Of a stretch of DNA of 16,887 nucleotides, positions 1 to 4,969 are shown one piece after another (position 1 is the stretch's first letter; each line of letters begins with the position of its first letter). This DNA comes from JBHIAG01 sp046758465 (GTDB lineage Bacteria > Acidobacteriota > Terriglobia > Acidiferrales > 2-02-FULL-67-57), in contig JBHIAG010000045.1 of NCBI GenBank assembly GCA_046758465.1, positions 1-16,887 on the forward strand, in the 5' to 3' direction. A program made the translations under genes and the position numbers. The notes beneath the pieces were generated by a model. That model did no database searches. It had not been told where the DNA came from and saw only the letters and a program-made list of their open reading frames with translations.

Positions 1-974
1 GAGTCAATGGCCTCGGCGGCACAGGTGGCGGCCTCGGGCGGTGAGTCCGCGCGGCCGGCGGCCACCAGCGCCAGCGCGGCATTGAGTGACACAACGTCGC
101 GTGCCGGGCCTTTTTCCCCTTGGAGAACGCGGCGGATGATGCCGGCGTTGGCCGCGGCATCGCCGCCACGGACCGCATCCAGGGAAGCCCGCCGGAGGCC
201 GAAATCTTCCGGGCGAATTTCGTAGCACGACACCTCCCCCTGGTTGAGCTCGGCCACCCGGGTTTCACCGGCCAGGGAAGCCTCATCCAGCCCATCGCGG
301 CTGTGGACGACAAAAGCCCTGTGGGTGCCTAACCCGGCCAGTGCTTGCGCCACCGGCTCGAGCCAGCGCGCGTCGAAGACGCCCAGCACCTGCGCATTGA
401 CGCCGGCCGGGTTAGTGAGCGGGCCGAGTAGATTGAAGACGCTGCGGAAGCGGAGGTCGCGCCGGGCCTTCTGCGCGTGTTGCATGGCGGTGTGGACGAG
501 CGGGGCGAAGACGAAGCCGATGCCCAGCGCGCGAATGCAGTCACCGATGCGGGTGGGGGCGAGGTGAATGTTGACGCCGAGGGCTTCCATCACGTCGGCG
601 CTGCCGCACTGACTTGAGATGGAGCGGTTGCCGTGCTTGGCCACGCGTACGCCGGCAGCGGCGGCCACCAGCGCCGCCGCAGTCGAGACGTTGAAGGTGC
701 CGGCGGCGTCACCGCCGGTGCCGCAGGTGTCGAGCAGGGGCTCCTCGGGCGGCAAGGGTTGATCGGCAAAGATGGGTTGGGCGGAGGCGCGCATGGCCTC
801 GGCAAAGCCAACCAACTCGTCCACCGTCTCGCCTTTCAGGCGCAGGGCAGCGAGCAAGGCGCCGAGTTGGGCTTCAGTGGCGCGGCCGCCAAGAATTTTT
901 TCCATCAGCGCGCGGGCTTCGGCGCGCTCGAGACTGGTGCCGGCGACCAGCTTGTGCAACGCTTCTACAACCAA
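1..974 (-). CDS. trpD: Anthranilate phosphoribosyltransferase, 3' end cut by window edge
   Basis: TrpD transfers a phosphoribosyl group from PRPP to anthranilate, the second step of tryptophan synthesis, in the cytosol. The reverse strand gives 324 residues without a stop, and the family is about 340 long, so only a short C-terminus is missing. Visible family motifs are LLDTCGTGGD (PRPP-binding glycine loop), FNVSTAAALVAAAAG, KHGNRSISS and the RSVFNLLGPLTNPA segment. I chose a TTG start at 974 because AAGGAG lies 8 nt upstream of it; an in-frame GTG at 995 has no such site. A TATAGT hexamer (RC of 1009-1014) could be a -10 box, but I see no good -35. The gene is divergent from sucC. No other trp gene is visible. 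Confidence 0.95.
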   Translation of the reverse strand, partial: MVVEALHKLVAGTSLERAEARALMEKILGGRATEAQLGALLAALRLKGETVDELVGFAEAMRASAQPIFADQPLPPEEPLLDTCGTGGDAAGTFNVSTAAALVAAAAGVRVAKHGNRSISSQCGSADVMEALGVNIHLAPTRIGDCIRALGIGFVFAPLVHTAMQHAQKARRDLRFRSVFNLLGPLTNPAGVNAQVLGVFDARWLEPVAQALAGLGTHRAFVVHSRDGLDEASLAGETRVAELNQGEVSCYEIRPEDFGLRRASLDAVRGGDAAANAGIIRRVLQGEKGPARDVVSLNAALALVAAGRADSPPEAATCAAEAID

Positions 975-1021
975 TGAGCCCGCTCCTTGATTCACCTGGA
1001 ACCGTTCACTATACTGCGCGT

Positions 1022-1078
1022 TCTGCCTGCGGCCCGCCTGCGCCCGTACGGGCAGGGACGGGCAGGCAGGCCTGCGAC
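1022..1078. repeat. GC-rich palindromic repeat in the trpD-sucC divergent spacer
   Basis: The 170-bp spacer between the divergent starts is largely a repeat. CTGCCTGC at the left and GGCAGGCAGG at the right surround a perfect 12-bp palindrome, GCCCGTACGGGC (1042-1053). The CCTGCCTGCGG wording recurs in the palindrome inside sucD at 2908-2928. It appears to be a nested member of the same dispersed family. Beyond it I see no convincing promoter for sucC. Confidence 0.6.
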
Positions 1079-1144
1079 GAATTCCGCTTAGCAGGAGCCG
1101 ATTTTAGCACAGCCTTTCCCAAAGTTTCGGGCCGCAGCCCTGCG

Positions 1145-2305
1145 ATGAAGATTCACGAGTATCAGGCCAAGCAAATCTTGGCGCGCTACCAGGTGCCGGT
1201 GCCGCGCGGCGCTGTGGCAGCGAGCCCCGAGGAAGCTGAACGCGTGGCATGCGCGCTGGGCGGCGAGGTTGTGGTCAAGGCGCAAATTCATGCCGGCGGG
1301 CGGGGGAAGGCCGGCGGCATCCGGCGGGCGCGGACACCGGAGGAGGCTCGCCAGCACGCGGCGGCGTTGCTGGGCCAGCCATTGGTGACGGCGCAGACGG
1401 GGCCTGCGGGGCGCATTGTGCGGTGCGTGCTGGTCGAAGAGACGCTGCCGATTGCGCGGGAACTCTACCTGGGGATGGTGATTGACCGGACGCTGGCGCG
1501 GCCGGTGCTGATGGCCTCGGCGGCGGGCGGGGTCGAGATTGAAGAAGTCGCGCGGACGCAGCCCGAGGCCATCCTGAAGGAAGCCATCGAACCGGGCAGC
1601 GGCCTGCAGGCTTTTCAGGTGCGCAAGCTGGCCTACGGGTTGGAGCTGGCAGAGGTGGAGCGGGCGGCCGGGGAGTTGCTGGGGGCGCTCGTAGGGGTGT
1701 TGGTCGCGACCGACGCCTCGTTGGTGGAAATCAACCCGTGTGTGGTGACCGCCGACGGGCGGTTGGTCGCGCTCGACGCCAAGATTAACCTCGACGACAA
1801 CGCGCTCTATCGCCACGAAGACCTGCGGGCGCTGCGCGACCTCGACGAAGAAGAGCCGCTGGAAATCGAGGCTTCGAAGCAGCAGTTGAACTACATCAAG
1901 CTCGACGGCACCGTGGGCTGCATGGTGAACGGCGCCGGGCTGGCGATGTCCACGATGGACATTGTTCAGTTGGCGGGCGGGCAGCCGGCGAACTTCCTCG
2001 ACGTGGGCGGCGGCGCCAGCGCCGAGCAGATTCGGGAGGCGTTCAAGATTCTGGTAGCGGATCAGAACGTGCGCGCGGTGCTGATCAATATTTTTGGCGG
2101 CATCCTGCGCTGCGACCGCCTGGCCACGGGGGTGGTGGAGGCGGCGCGCGAACTGCATCTGGAAGTTCCCGTTGTCATCCGCATGGAAGGCACCAACGTC
2201 GAGGCAGGGCGAAAGATTTTGCGGCAGTCAGGGTTGAACTTCACGGTGGCAGAAAACATGAAAGACGCCGCTCAGAAAGTTGTACAGCTAGCAAAAAAGA
2301 TGTGA
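1145..2305 (+). CDS. sucC: Succinate-CoA ligase (ADP-forming), beta subunit
   Basis: SucC binds the nucleotide and succinate in the SucCD complex, which converts succinyl-CoA to succinate with ATP or GTP formation in the TCA cycle. The product is 386 residues, matching the roughly 388 of the family. It opens with the canonical MKIHEYQAKQIL of the ATP-grasp domain, then HAGGRGKAGGIR (nucleotide binding), EINPCVVT with the metal-binding region, and the C-terminal ligase domain with VNGAGLAMSTMD, FLDVGGGAS and INIFGGILRCD. The frame is open upstream to 974, but the family N-terminus fixes the ATG at 1145. No clear Shine-Dalgarno precedes it. Its stop codon is followed at once by a purine-rich repeat arm. 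sucD follows after 265 bp. Confidence 0.97.
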   Translation: MKIHEYQAKQILARYQVPVPRGAVAASPEEAERVACALGGEVVVKAQIHAGGRGKAGGIRRARTPEEARQHAAALLGQPLVTAQTGPAGRIVRCVLVEETLPIARELYLGMVIDRTLARPVLMASAAGGVEIEEVARTQPEAILKEAIEPGSGLQAFQVRKLAYGLELAEVERAAGELLGALVGVLVATDASLVEINPCVVTADGRLVALDAKINLDDNALYRHEDLRALRDLDEEEPLEIEASKQQLNYIKLDGTVGCMVNGAGLAMSTMDIVQLAGGQPANFLDVGGGASAEQIREAFKILVADQNVRAVLINIFGGILRCDRLATGVVEAARELHLEVPVVIRMEGTNVEAGRKILRQSGLNFTVAENMKDAAQKVVQLAKKM

Positions 2306-2337
2306 AGGGGAGGAGGCAAAGGAGGCACAAAAAGCTA

Positions 2338-2364
2338 GGGTAGGGCAGGGGCTTGTCCCCTGCC
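2338..2364 (+). repeat. Family E hairpin, copy 1
   Basis: Flank GGGTAG, then an 8-bp perfect stem GGCAGGGG / CCCCTGCC with loop CTTGT. The same flank and loop type occur at 2409-2433 and 12621-12647, both on the other strand, with different but still complementary stems. Confidence 0.8.
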
Positions 2365-2371
2365 GCTCGGA

Positions 2372-2390
2372 CACCGGCGAGACGCCGGTG
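2372..2390. repeat. Family D hairpin, copy 1
   Basis: Arms CACCGGCG (2372-2379) and CGCCGGTG (2383-2390) surround the loop AGA, followed by CCACCCAGAA. An identical hairpin with almost the same downstream flank is at 12916-12934. A variant with other arms and the same AGA loop is at 12522-12534. Confidence 0.8.
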
Positions 2391-2408
2391 CCACCCAGAA
2401 GAAAGCGA

Positions 2409-2433
2409 CAAGGCCCAAGGCCTTGCCCTACCC
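2409..2433 (-). repeat. Family E hairpin, copy 2 (reverse)
   Basis: On the minus strand the flank GGGTAG is followed by arm GGCAAGGC, loop CTTGG and arm GCCTTGTC. All eight positions can pair, one of them as a G-U wobble. Copy 1 on the opposite strand lies 45 bp away. Confidence 0.75.
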
Positions 2434-2570
2434 AAACGGAAGAGCCCTGGAGGCGTTGAATTCCGAATACGCCAAGATTGGAGCCTTGTTGCAGAGACTT
2501 TGGAGAGGATGGCGGAAACTATGAGCGAGGTTCCTTTGCATCCTTTGCTTCGTTTGTCTCGTTTGCTTCG

Positions 2571-3533
2571 ATGAGTATTTTGGTTGATAAAGCGACGCGG
2601 GTGGTAGTGCAGGGGCTGACGGGGCGCGAGGGCAGCTTCCACACCGGTCAGATGTTGGAGTATGGCACCCGGGTGGTCGCCGGCGTCACGCCGGGCAAGG
2701 GCGGGACGAAGCGTCTGGGCGTGCCGGTGTTCCACACTGTGGCGGAAGCGGTGCGGGCGACGCGCGCGAACGCTTCGGCGATTTTCGTGCCGCCGGCCTT
2801 TGCCGCTGACGCCATCCTGGAAGCTGCCGATGCCGGCCTGCCGCTGGTGGTCTGCATCACCGAGGGCATTCCGACGCTGGACATGGTGCGCATGGCGGCC
2901 TGGCTGCGCCTGCCTGCGGCAGGCAGGCGGCCCGCGACGCGGCTCATCGGGCCGAACTGCCCCGGTGTGATCTCGCCGGGGAAGTGCAAAATCGGGATCA
3001 TGCCGGGCTTCATCCACCAGCCGGGACGCGTGGGCGTGGTGTCGCGCTCGGGGACGCTGACCTACGAAGCGGTGGCGCAACTGACGGCGCACGGCCTGGG
3101 GCAGTCAACCTGTATCGGGATTGGCGGCGACCCGATCATCGGGACTGATTTTGTCGCTGCGCTGCGGTTGTTCAACGACGACCCGGGGACGCAGGCCATT
3201 GTGCTCATCGGTGAGATTGGCGGCACCGCGGAAGAAGAGGCCGCCGCCTACGTGAAGAAAAATGTGCGCAAGCCGGTTTTCGGCTTCGTTGCGGGGCGGA
3301 CGGCGCCGCCGGGGCGGCGGATGGGCCATGCGGGGGCCATCATTGCGGGCGGTCGCGGAACGGCAAAGGAGAAAATCGAAGCCCTGCGAGCGGCGGGTAT
3401 TACGGTGATTGACAGCCCGGCGGAAATTGGGGCGACGGTGGCGCAGGTGCTAAAGAAGCAAAGGAAGCAAACGAGGCCGAGGAAGCAGAGAGGCAACGAG
3501 GCAAAGAGGCAGGGAGGCCGGGAGGCAAGGTAG
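2571..3533 (+). CDS. sucD: Succinate-CoA ligase, alpha subunit, with repeat-derived insert and C-terminal tail
   Basis: SucD binds CoA and carries the phosphorylated histidine of succinyl-CoA synthetase, partner of SucC. Start MSILVDKATRVVVQGLTGREG is canonical (Rossmann CoA-binding domain); later come TEGIPTLDM, LIGPNCPGVISPG, SRSGTLTYEAV, GIGGDPI and MGHAGAIIAGG with the active-site histidine at residue 253. The product is 320 residues against about 290 normally. Two additions account for this: about six extra residues near residue 113-119, encoded by a perfect palindrome, and a basic tail of about 25 residues after VLKKQ, encoded by tandem purine repeats. The ATG follows a pyrimidine-rich arm and has no Shine-Dalgarno. 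The frame is open upstream to 2478, but that part is repeat-derived. Confidence 0.96.
   Translation: MSILVDKATRVVVQGLTGREGSFHTGQMLEYGTRVVAGVTPGKGGTKRLGVPVFHTVAEAVRATRANASAIFVPPAFAADAILEAADAGLPLVVCITEGIPTLDMVRMAAWLRLPAAGRRPATRLIGPNCPGVISPGKCKIGIMPGFIHQPGRVGVVSRSGTLTYEAVAQLTAHGLGQSTCIGIGGDPIIGTDFVAALRLFNDDPGTQAIVLIGEIGGTAEEEAAAYVKKNVRKPVFGFVAGRTAPPGRRMGHAGAIIAGGRGTAKEKIEALRAAGITVIDSPAEIGATVAQVLKKQRKQTRPRKQRGNEAKRQGGREAR
2908..2928. repeat. Perfect palindrome in frame inside sucD
   Basis: Arms GCCTGCCTG and CAGGCAGGC (9 bp each) surround the loop CGG. It encodes part of the RLPAAGRRPA segment between TLDM and IGPNCPG, where E. coli SucD is about six residues shorter. A related sequence lies in the trpD-sucC spacer (1022-1078). 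This looks like a dispersed palindrome inserted in frame. Confidence 0.75.
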
Positions 3534-3534
3534 G
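3452..3534. repeat. Left purine arm: tandem degenerate 8-9 bp repeats overlapping the sucD 3' end
   Basis: About nine head-to-tail units can be read: GAAGCAAAG, GAAGCAAAC, GAGGCCGAG, GAAGCAGA, GAGGCAAC, GAGGCAAA, GAGGCAGG, GAGGCCGG, GAGGCAAG. The last 13 bp, CCGGGAGGCAAGG (3518-3530), is an exact inverted copy of 3938-3950 on the other side of the small gene. GAAGCAAACGAG (3464-3475) is also an exact inverted copy of 2558-2569 before sucD. The arm encodes the odd basic tail of SucD and supplies the likely Shine-Dalgarno (AAGG, 3527-3530) of the next gene. Confidence 0.85.
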
Positions 3535-3537
3535 TCA

Positions 3538-3909
3538 GTGGCAGTCCGCACGTACCGTGATTTGGAAGGCTATCGAGAGTCGTATTCTACGGCACTTGCT
3601 GTCTCTCGGCTCACGAAGAGCTTCCCGCGGCTCGAACAGGTCGAACTGGCGAGGCAGTTGCGCAAGGCGGCGCGGTCGGTGCCCGCCAATATTGTTGAAG
3701 GCTGGGCTAAGCGCGCTTCCACAGCAGAGTTCAAACGGTATTTGCAGGTTGCCATCGGTTCCTGCGACGAAGCGCGAATGTGGTTGGAGTTGAGCAAGGA
3801 CGAGGGGTACATTTCGGAGCAGGAGTGCACTGAGCTAAAGGGGCGGTTCAATCGCATCGGCGCCATGCTGCAAGGTCTCTGGAAGCAGTGGCGCAGCGCG
3901 GCTCGCTAG
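3538..3909 (+). CDS. Four-helix-bundle protein, 23S rRNA intervening-sequence (S23/IVP) family
   Basis: The 123-residue product matches the four-helix-bundle family first known from open frames in 23S rRNA intervening sequences of Leptospira and Coxiella, and related to Avd of diversity-generating retroelements. Family landmarks are TYRDLEGY at the start, RLTKSFPR, LARQLRKAARSVPANIVEGWAKR in two helices, then FKRYLQVAIGSCDEARMWLELSKDEGYI. It is short, basic, has no membrane segment or signal peptide, and its molecular role is not established. GTG at 3538 is chosen for its AAGG 7 nt upstream and lies 4 nt after the sucD stop. The gene is enclosed by complementary purine and pyrimidine arms, as in true intervening sequences. 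No rRNA or reverse transcriptase is near. Confidence 0.85.
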   Translation: MAVRTYRDLEGYRESYSTALAVSRLTKSFPRLEQVELARQLRKAARSVPANIVEGWAKRASTAEFKRYLQVAIGSCDEARMWLELSKDEGYISEQECTELKGRFNRIGAMLQGLWKQWRSAAR

Positions 3910-3910
3910 C

Positions 3911-3953
3911 ACTTCCTGCCTCCTTACCTCCCTGCTTCCTTGCCTCCCGGAGG
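3911..3953. repeat. Right pyrimidine arm, complement of the left arm, running into the ndk ribosome site
   Basis: Read in reverse it is GAGGCAAG, GAAGCAGG, GAGGTAAG, GAGGCAGG, the same 8-bp unit as the left arm. The outer 13 bp (3938-3950) are an exact inverted repeat of 3518-3530. In RNA the arms could form a stem around the four-helix gene. The arm ends inside the ndk Shine-Dalgarno sequence. Confidence 0.85.
3949..3953 (+). promoter_or_regulatory. ndk Shine-Dalgarno within the repeat arm
   Basis: GGAGG sits 5 nt before the ndk ATG, ideal spacing. It directly follows CCTCCC of the repeat arm, and the arm has further CCTCC-like motifs that could mask it. Confidence 0.7.
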
Positions 3954-3958
3954 TTCTC

Positions 3959-4378
3959 ATGGCGCTAGAGCGGACGCTGGCGATTGTGAAGCCGGACGCG
4001 ATGGGGCGGGGCTTGACTGAGCAGATTCTCGCGCGCATCCGGCGGGAGGGGTTCACGGTGGTGGCGCAGAAGACGCTGGCGTTGACGCGGGCGCAGGCGG
4101 AAGGCCTCTACGCGGTGCACCGCGGCAAGCCCTTCTTCGCGCCGCTGAGCGCGTTCATGAGTTCGGGAAAAGTTTTGGTGCTGGTGCTGGAAGGCGAGAA
4201 CGCCATTGCGCGCTGGCGCGAGGTGATGGGCGCGACCGACCCCGCGAAAGCTGCGCCGGGGACGCTTCGCCAGCAATTCGGCACCGACATCCAGCACAAC
4301 ATCGTGCACGGCGCGGACGGTCCCGAGACCGCTGCCTTCGAGGTCAGCTACTTCTTCGCCGGCTACGAGCTGGTCTAA
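3959..4378 (+). CDS. ndk: Nucleoside diphosphate kinase
   Basis: Ndk moves the gamma phosphate from ATP to other nucleoside diphosphates through a phosphohistidine, keeping NTP pools balanced in the cytosol. The 139 residues match the family length. Motifs are ERTLAIVKPDA at the N-terminus, the GRGLTEQILARI helix, and NIVHGADGPETA with the catalytic histidine at residue 117. The ATG has an ideal GGAGG. Following sucCD is functionally sensible, because succinyl-CoA ligase makes ATP or GTP that Ndk interconverts. The gene is likely cotranscribed with sucCD, although the four-helix element now separates them by about 425 bp. Confidence 0.97.
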   Translation: MALERTLAIVKPDAMGRGLTEQILARIRREGFTVVAQKTLALTRAQAEGLYAVHRGKPFFAPLSAFMSSGKVLVLVLEGENAIARWREVMGATDPAKAAPGTLRQQFGTDIQHNIVHGADGPETAAFEVSYFFAGYELV

Positions 4379-4392
4379 CTCTCAGAGTTTTT
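4377..4392 (+). terminator. Weak hairpin with T-run after ndk
   Basis: AACTC and GAGTT pair around a 3-nt loop, followed by a run of five T that overlaps the stem. It begins in the ndk stop codon. The 5-bp AT-rich stem is weak, so it may only attenuate or do nothing. Confidence 0.25.
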
Positions 4393-4395
4393 CCC

Positions 4396-4644
4396 ATGTC
4401 CTGGAACGAGCGCTTCTTCCGCACCTTCTGGCCGCGCGTCGGGCCAGCGGTTACCGCGCACCTTTCTGAGACGGACGCAAATGAAGACGTCCGTTCTTTG
4501 CTGCGGCTGCTACGGCTGCGCCGGGGGGCGCGCGTTCTGAATAGACAACTCGGTTGCGAAGCCCGGAAAGCCCACCTAGACTATTTGCGATGGGGTTCGA
4601 GCCGGTGCGGGAGTTGGGGAAGCTGCTGCTGGTGTTTGGCGTAG
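4396..4644 (+). pseudogene. N-terminal remnant of a class I SAM-dependent methyltransferase
   Basis: The first 49 codons (4396 to about 4542) read like the start of a Rossmann-fold methyltransferase: an aromatic WNERFFRTFWP opening, an acidic helix, then LLRLLRLRRGARVLN. In the family the last part would continue as VLDVPCGxG, the SAM-binding motif I. Here the sequence breaks at VLN, and the following residues to the stop at 4644 (RQLGCEARKAHL and on) have no family character and overlap the DUF2905 start. The SAM site and the catalytic domain are absent, so no enzyme can be made. I infer a deletion that joined this 5' stub to the DUF2905 region. It could instead be an unrelated small hypothetical protein. 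Confidence 0.5.
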
Positions 4645-4841
4645 TGTTGGTGGTGGTGGGCGGGCTGCTGACGCTGGGGCCATCCCGAAGCATCGGGATG
4701 CCCGGGTGGTTGGGGCGGCTGCCGGGCGACATTATTATTCGCCGGGAAAATTTTACGTTCTATTTTCCATTAGTAACCTGTCTGCTGCTGAGTGTTATTC
4801 TGTCGCTGCTGTTGTGGCTGTGTGGGCGGGTGCGCCACTAG
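4590..4841 (+). CDS. DUF2905 small membrane protein with palindrome-encoded insert
   Basis: The 83-residue product has two hydrophobic helices: LGKLLLVFGVVLVVVGGLL near residues 9-27 and a second in FPLVTCLLLSVILSLLLWL near the C-terminus. Between them lies the DUF2905 hallmark GRLPGDIIIRRENFTFYFPL. The family is a short inner-membrane protein of unknown function. The loop before GRLPGD is longer than usual and reads GPSRSIGMPGWL, encoded by a perfect 20-bp palindrome. ATG at 4590 is chosen because the family starts close to the first helix; an in-frame TTG at 4554 is possible. Neither has a good ribosome site. Confidence 0.85.
   Translation: MGFEPVRELGKLLLVFGVVLVVVGGLLTLGPSRSIGMPGWLGRLPGDIIIRRENFTFYFPLVTCLLLSVILSLLLWLCGRVRH
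4681..4700. repeat. Perfect palindrome in frame inside the DUF2905 gene
   Basis: Arms CATCCCGA and TCGGGATG surround the loop AGCA. It encodes PSRSIGM in a loop where the family normally has a shorter linker. It is unrelated in sequence to the sucD palindrome. Confidence 0.75.
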
Positions 4842-4880
4842 GCAGGCTGACAGCAATAGGGCTAGAAGTCTGTGCCCAGC

Positions 4881-4912
4881 TTTCCCCCCGGCAGGTGGGT
4901 GGGGGCTCGGTG
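4881..4912 (+). repeat. Family B hairpin, degenerate copy
   Basis: TTTCCCCCCGGCA, then GG, then TGGGTGGGGG and the tail CTCGG. The loop GG and the CTCGG tail match the well-paired copies at 9549 and 12804, but the stem has mismatches here. Confidence 0.5.
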
Positions 4913-4929
4913 CAAAATAGGGCCGTTGT

Positions 4930-4951
4930 CCCAGCGGCGGGGGCCGCTGGG
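4930..4951. repeat. Family A hairpin, copy 1, upstream of xseA
   Basis: Arms CCCAGCGGC (4930-4938) and GCCGCTGGG (4943-4951) flank a GGGG loop, followed by TTGGACTGG. An identical core is at 12752-12773, and a copy with one mismatch in reverse orientation is at 16814-16843. It ends 18 bp before the xseA start. Confidence 0.8.
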
Positions 4952-4969
4952 TTGGACTGGTAAAAGAAA

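Larger units (their letters stand above)
2306..2570. repeat. Gene-less spacer element with complementary purine/pyrimidine arms, filling sucC-sucD
   Basis: The whole sucC-sucD spacer is repeat. The left arm (2306-2333) holds GAGGCAAAG-type units directly after the sucC stop. The right arm (2529-2570) read in reverse is GAAGCAAAC, GAGACAAAC, GAAGCAAAG, GATGCAAAG, the same 9-bp unit. Between the arms are three hairpins (2338-2364, 2372-2390, 2409-2433) and a weaker GGCGT/ACGCC stem near 2454-2475. The same type of arm brackets the small gene at 3538. An open frame reading into sucD from 2478 exists but encodes repeat-derived low-complexity residues, so I do not call a gene here. Confidence 0.75.

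Noticed and set aside
1088..2158. 356-codon minus-strand frame over sucC
   Set aside because: Antisense shadow of a certain gene; no family features.
2478..2570. N-terminal extension of SucD
   Set aside because: The 31 extra residues are translated repeat sequence (FASFASFVSFAS), and the family N-terminus begins at 2571.
3452..3534. CRISPR-like array
   Set aside because: Units are 8-9 bp, contiguous and degenerate, with no spacers and no cas genes.
3538..3909. Avd of a diversity-generating retroelement
   Set aside because: Same fold family, but no reverse transcriptase, template repeat or variable repeat is in the window.
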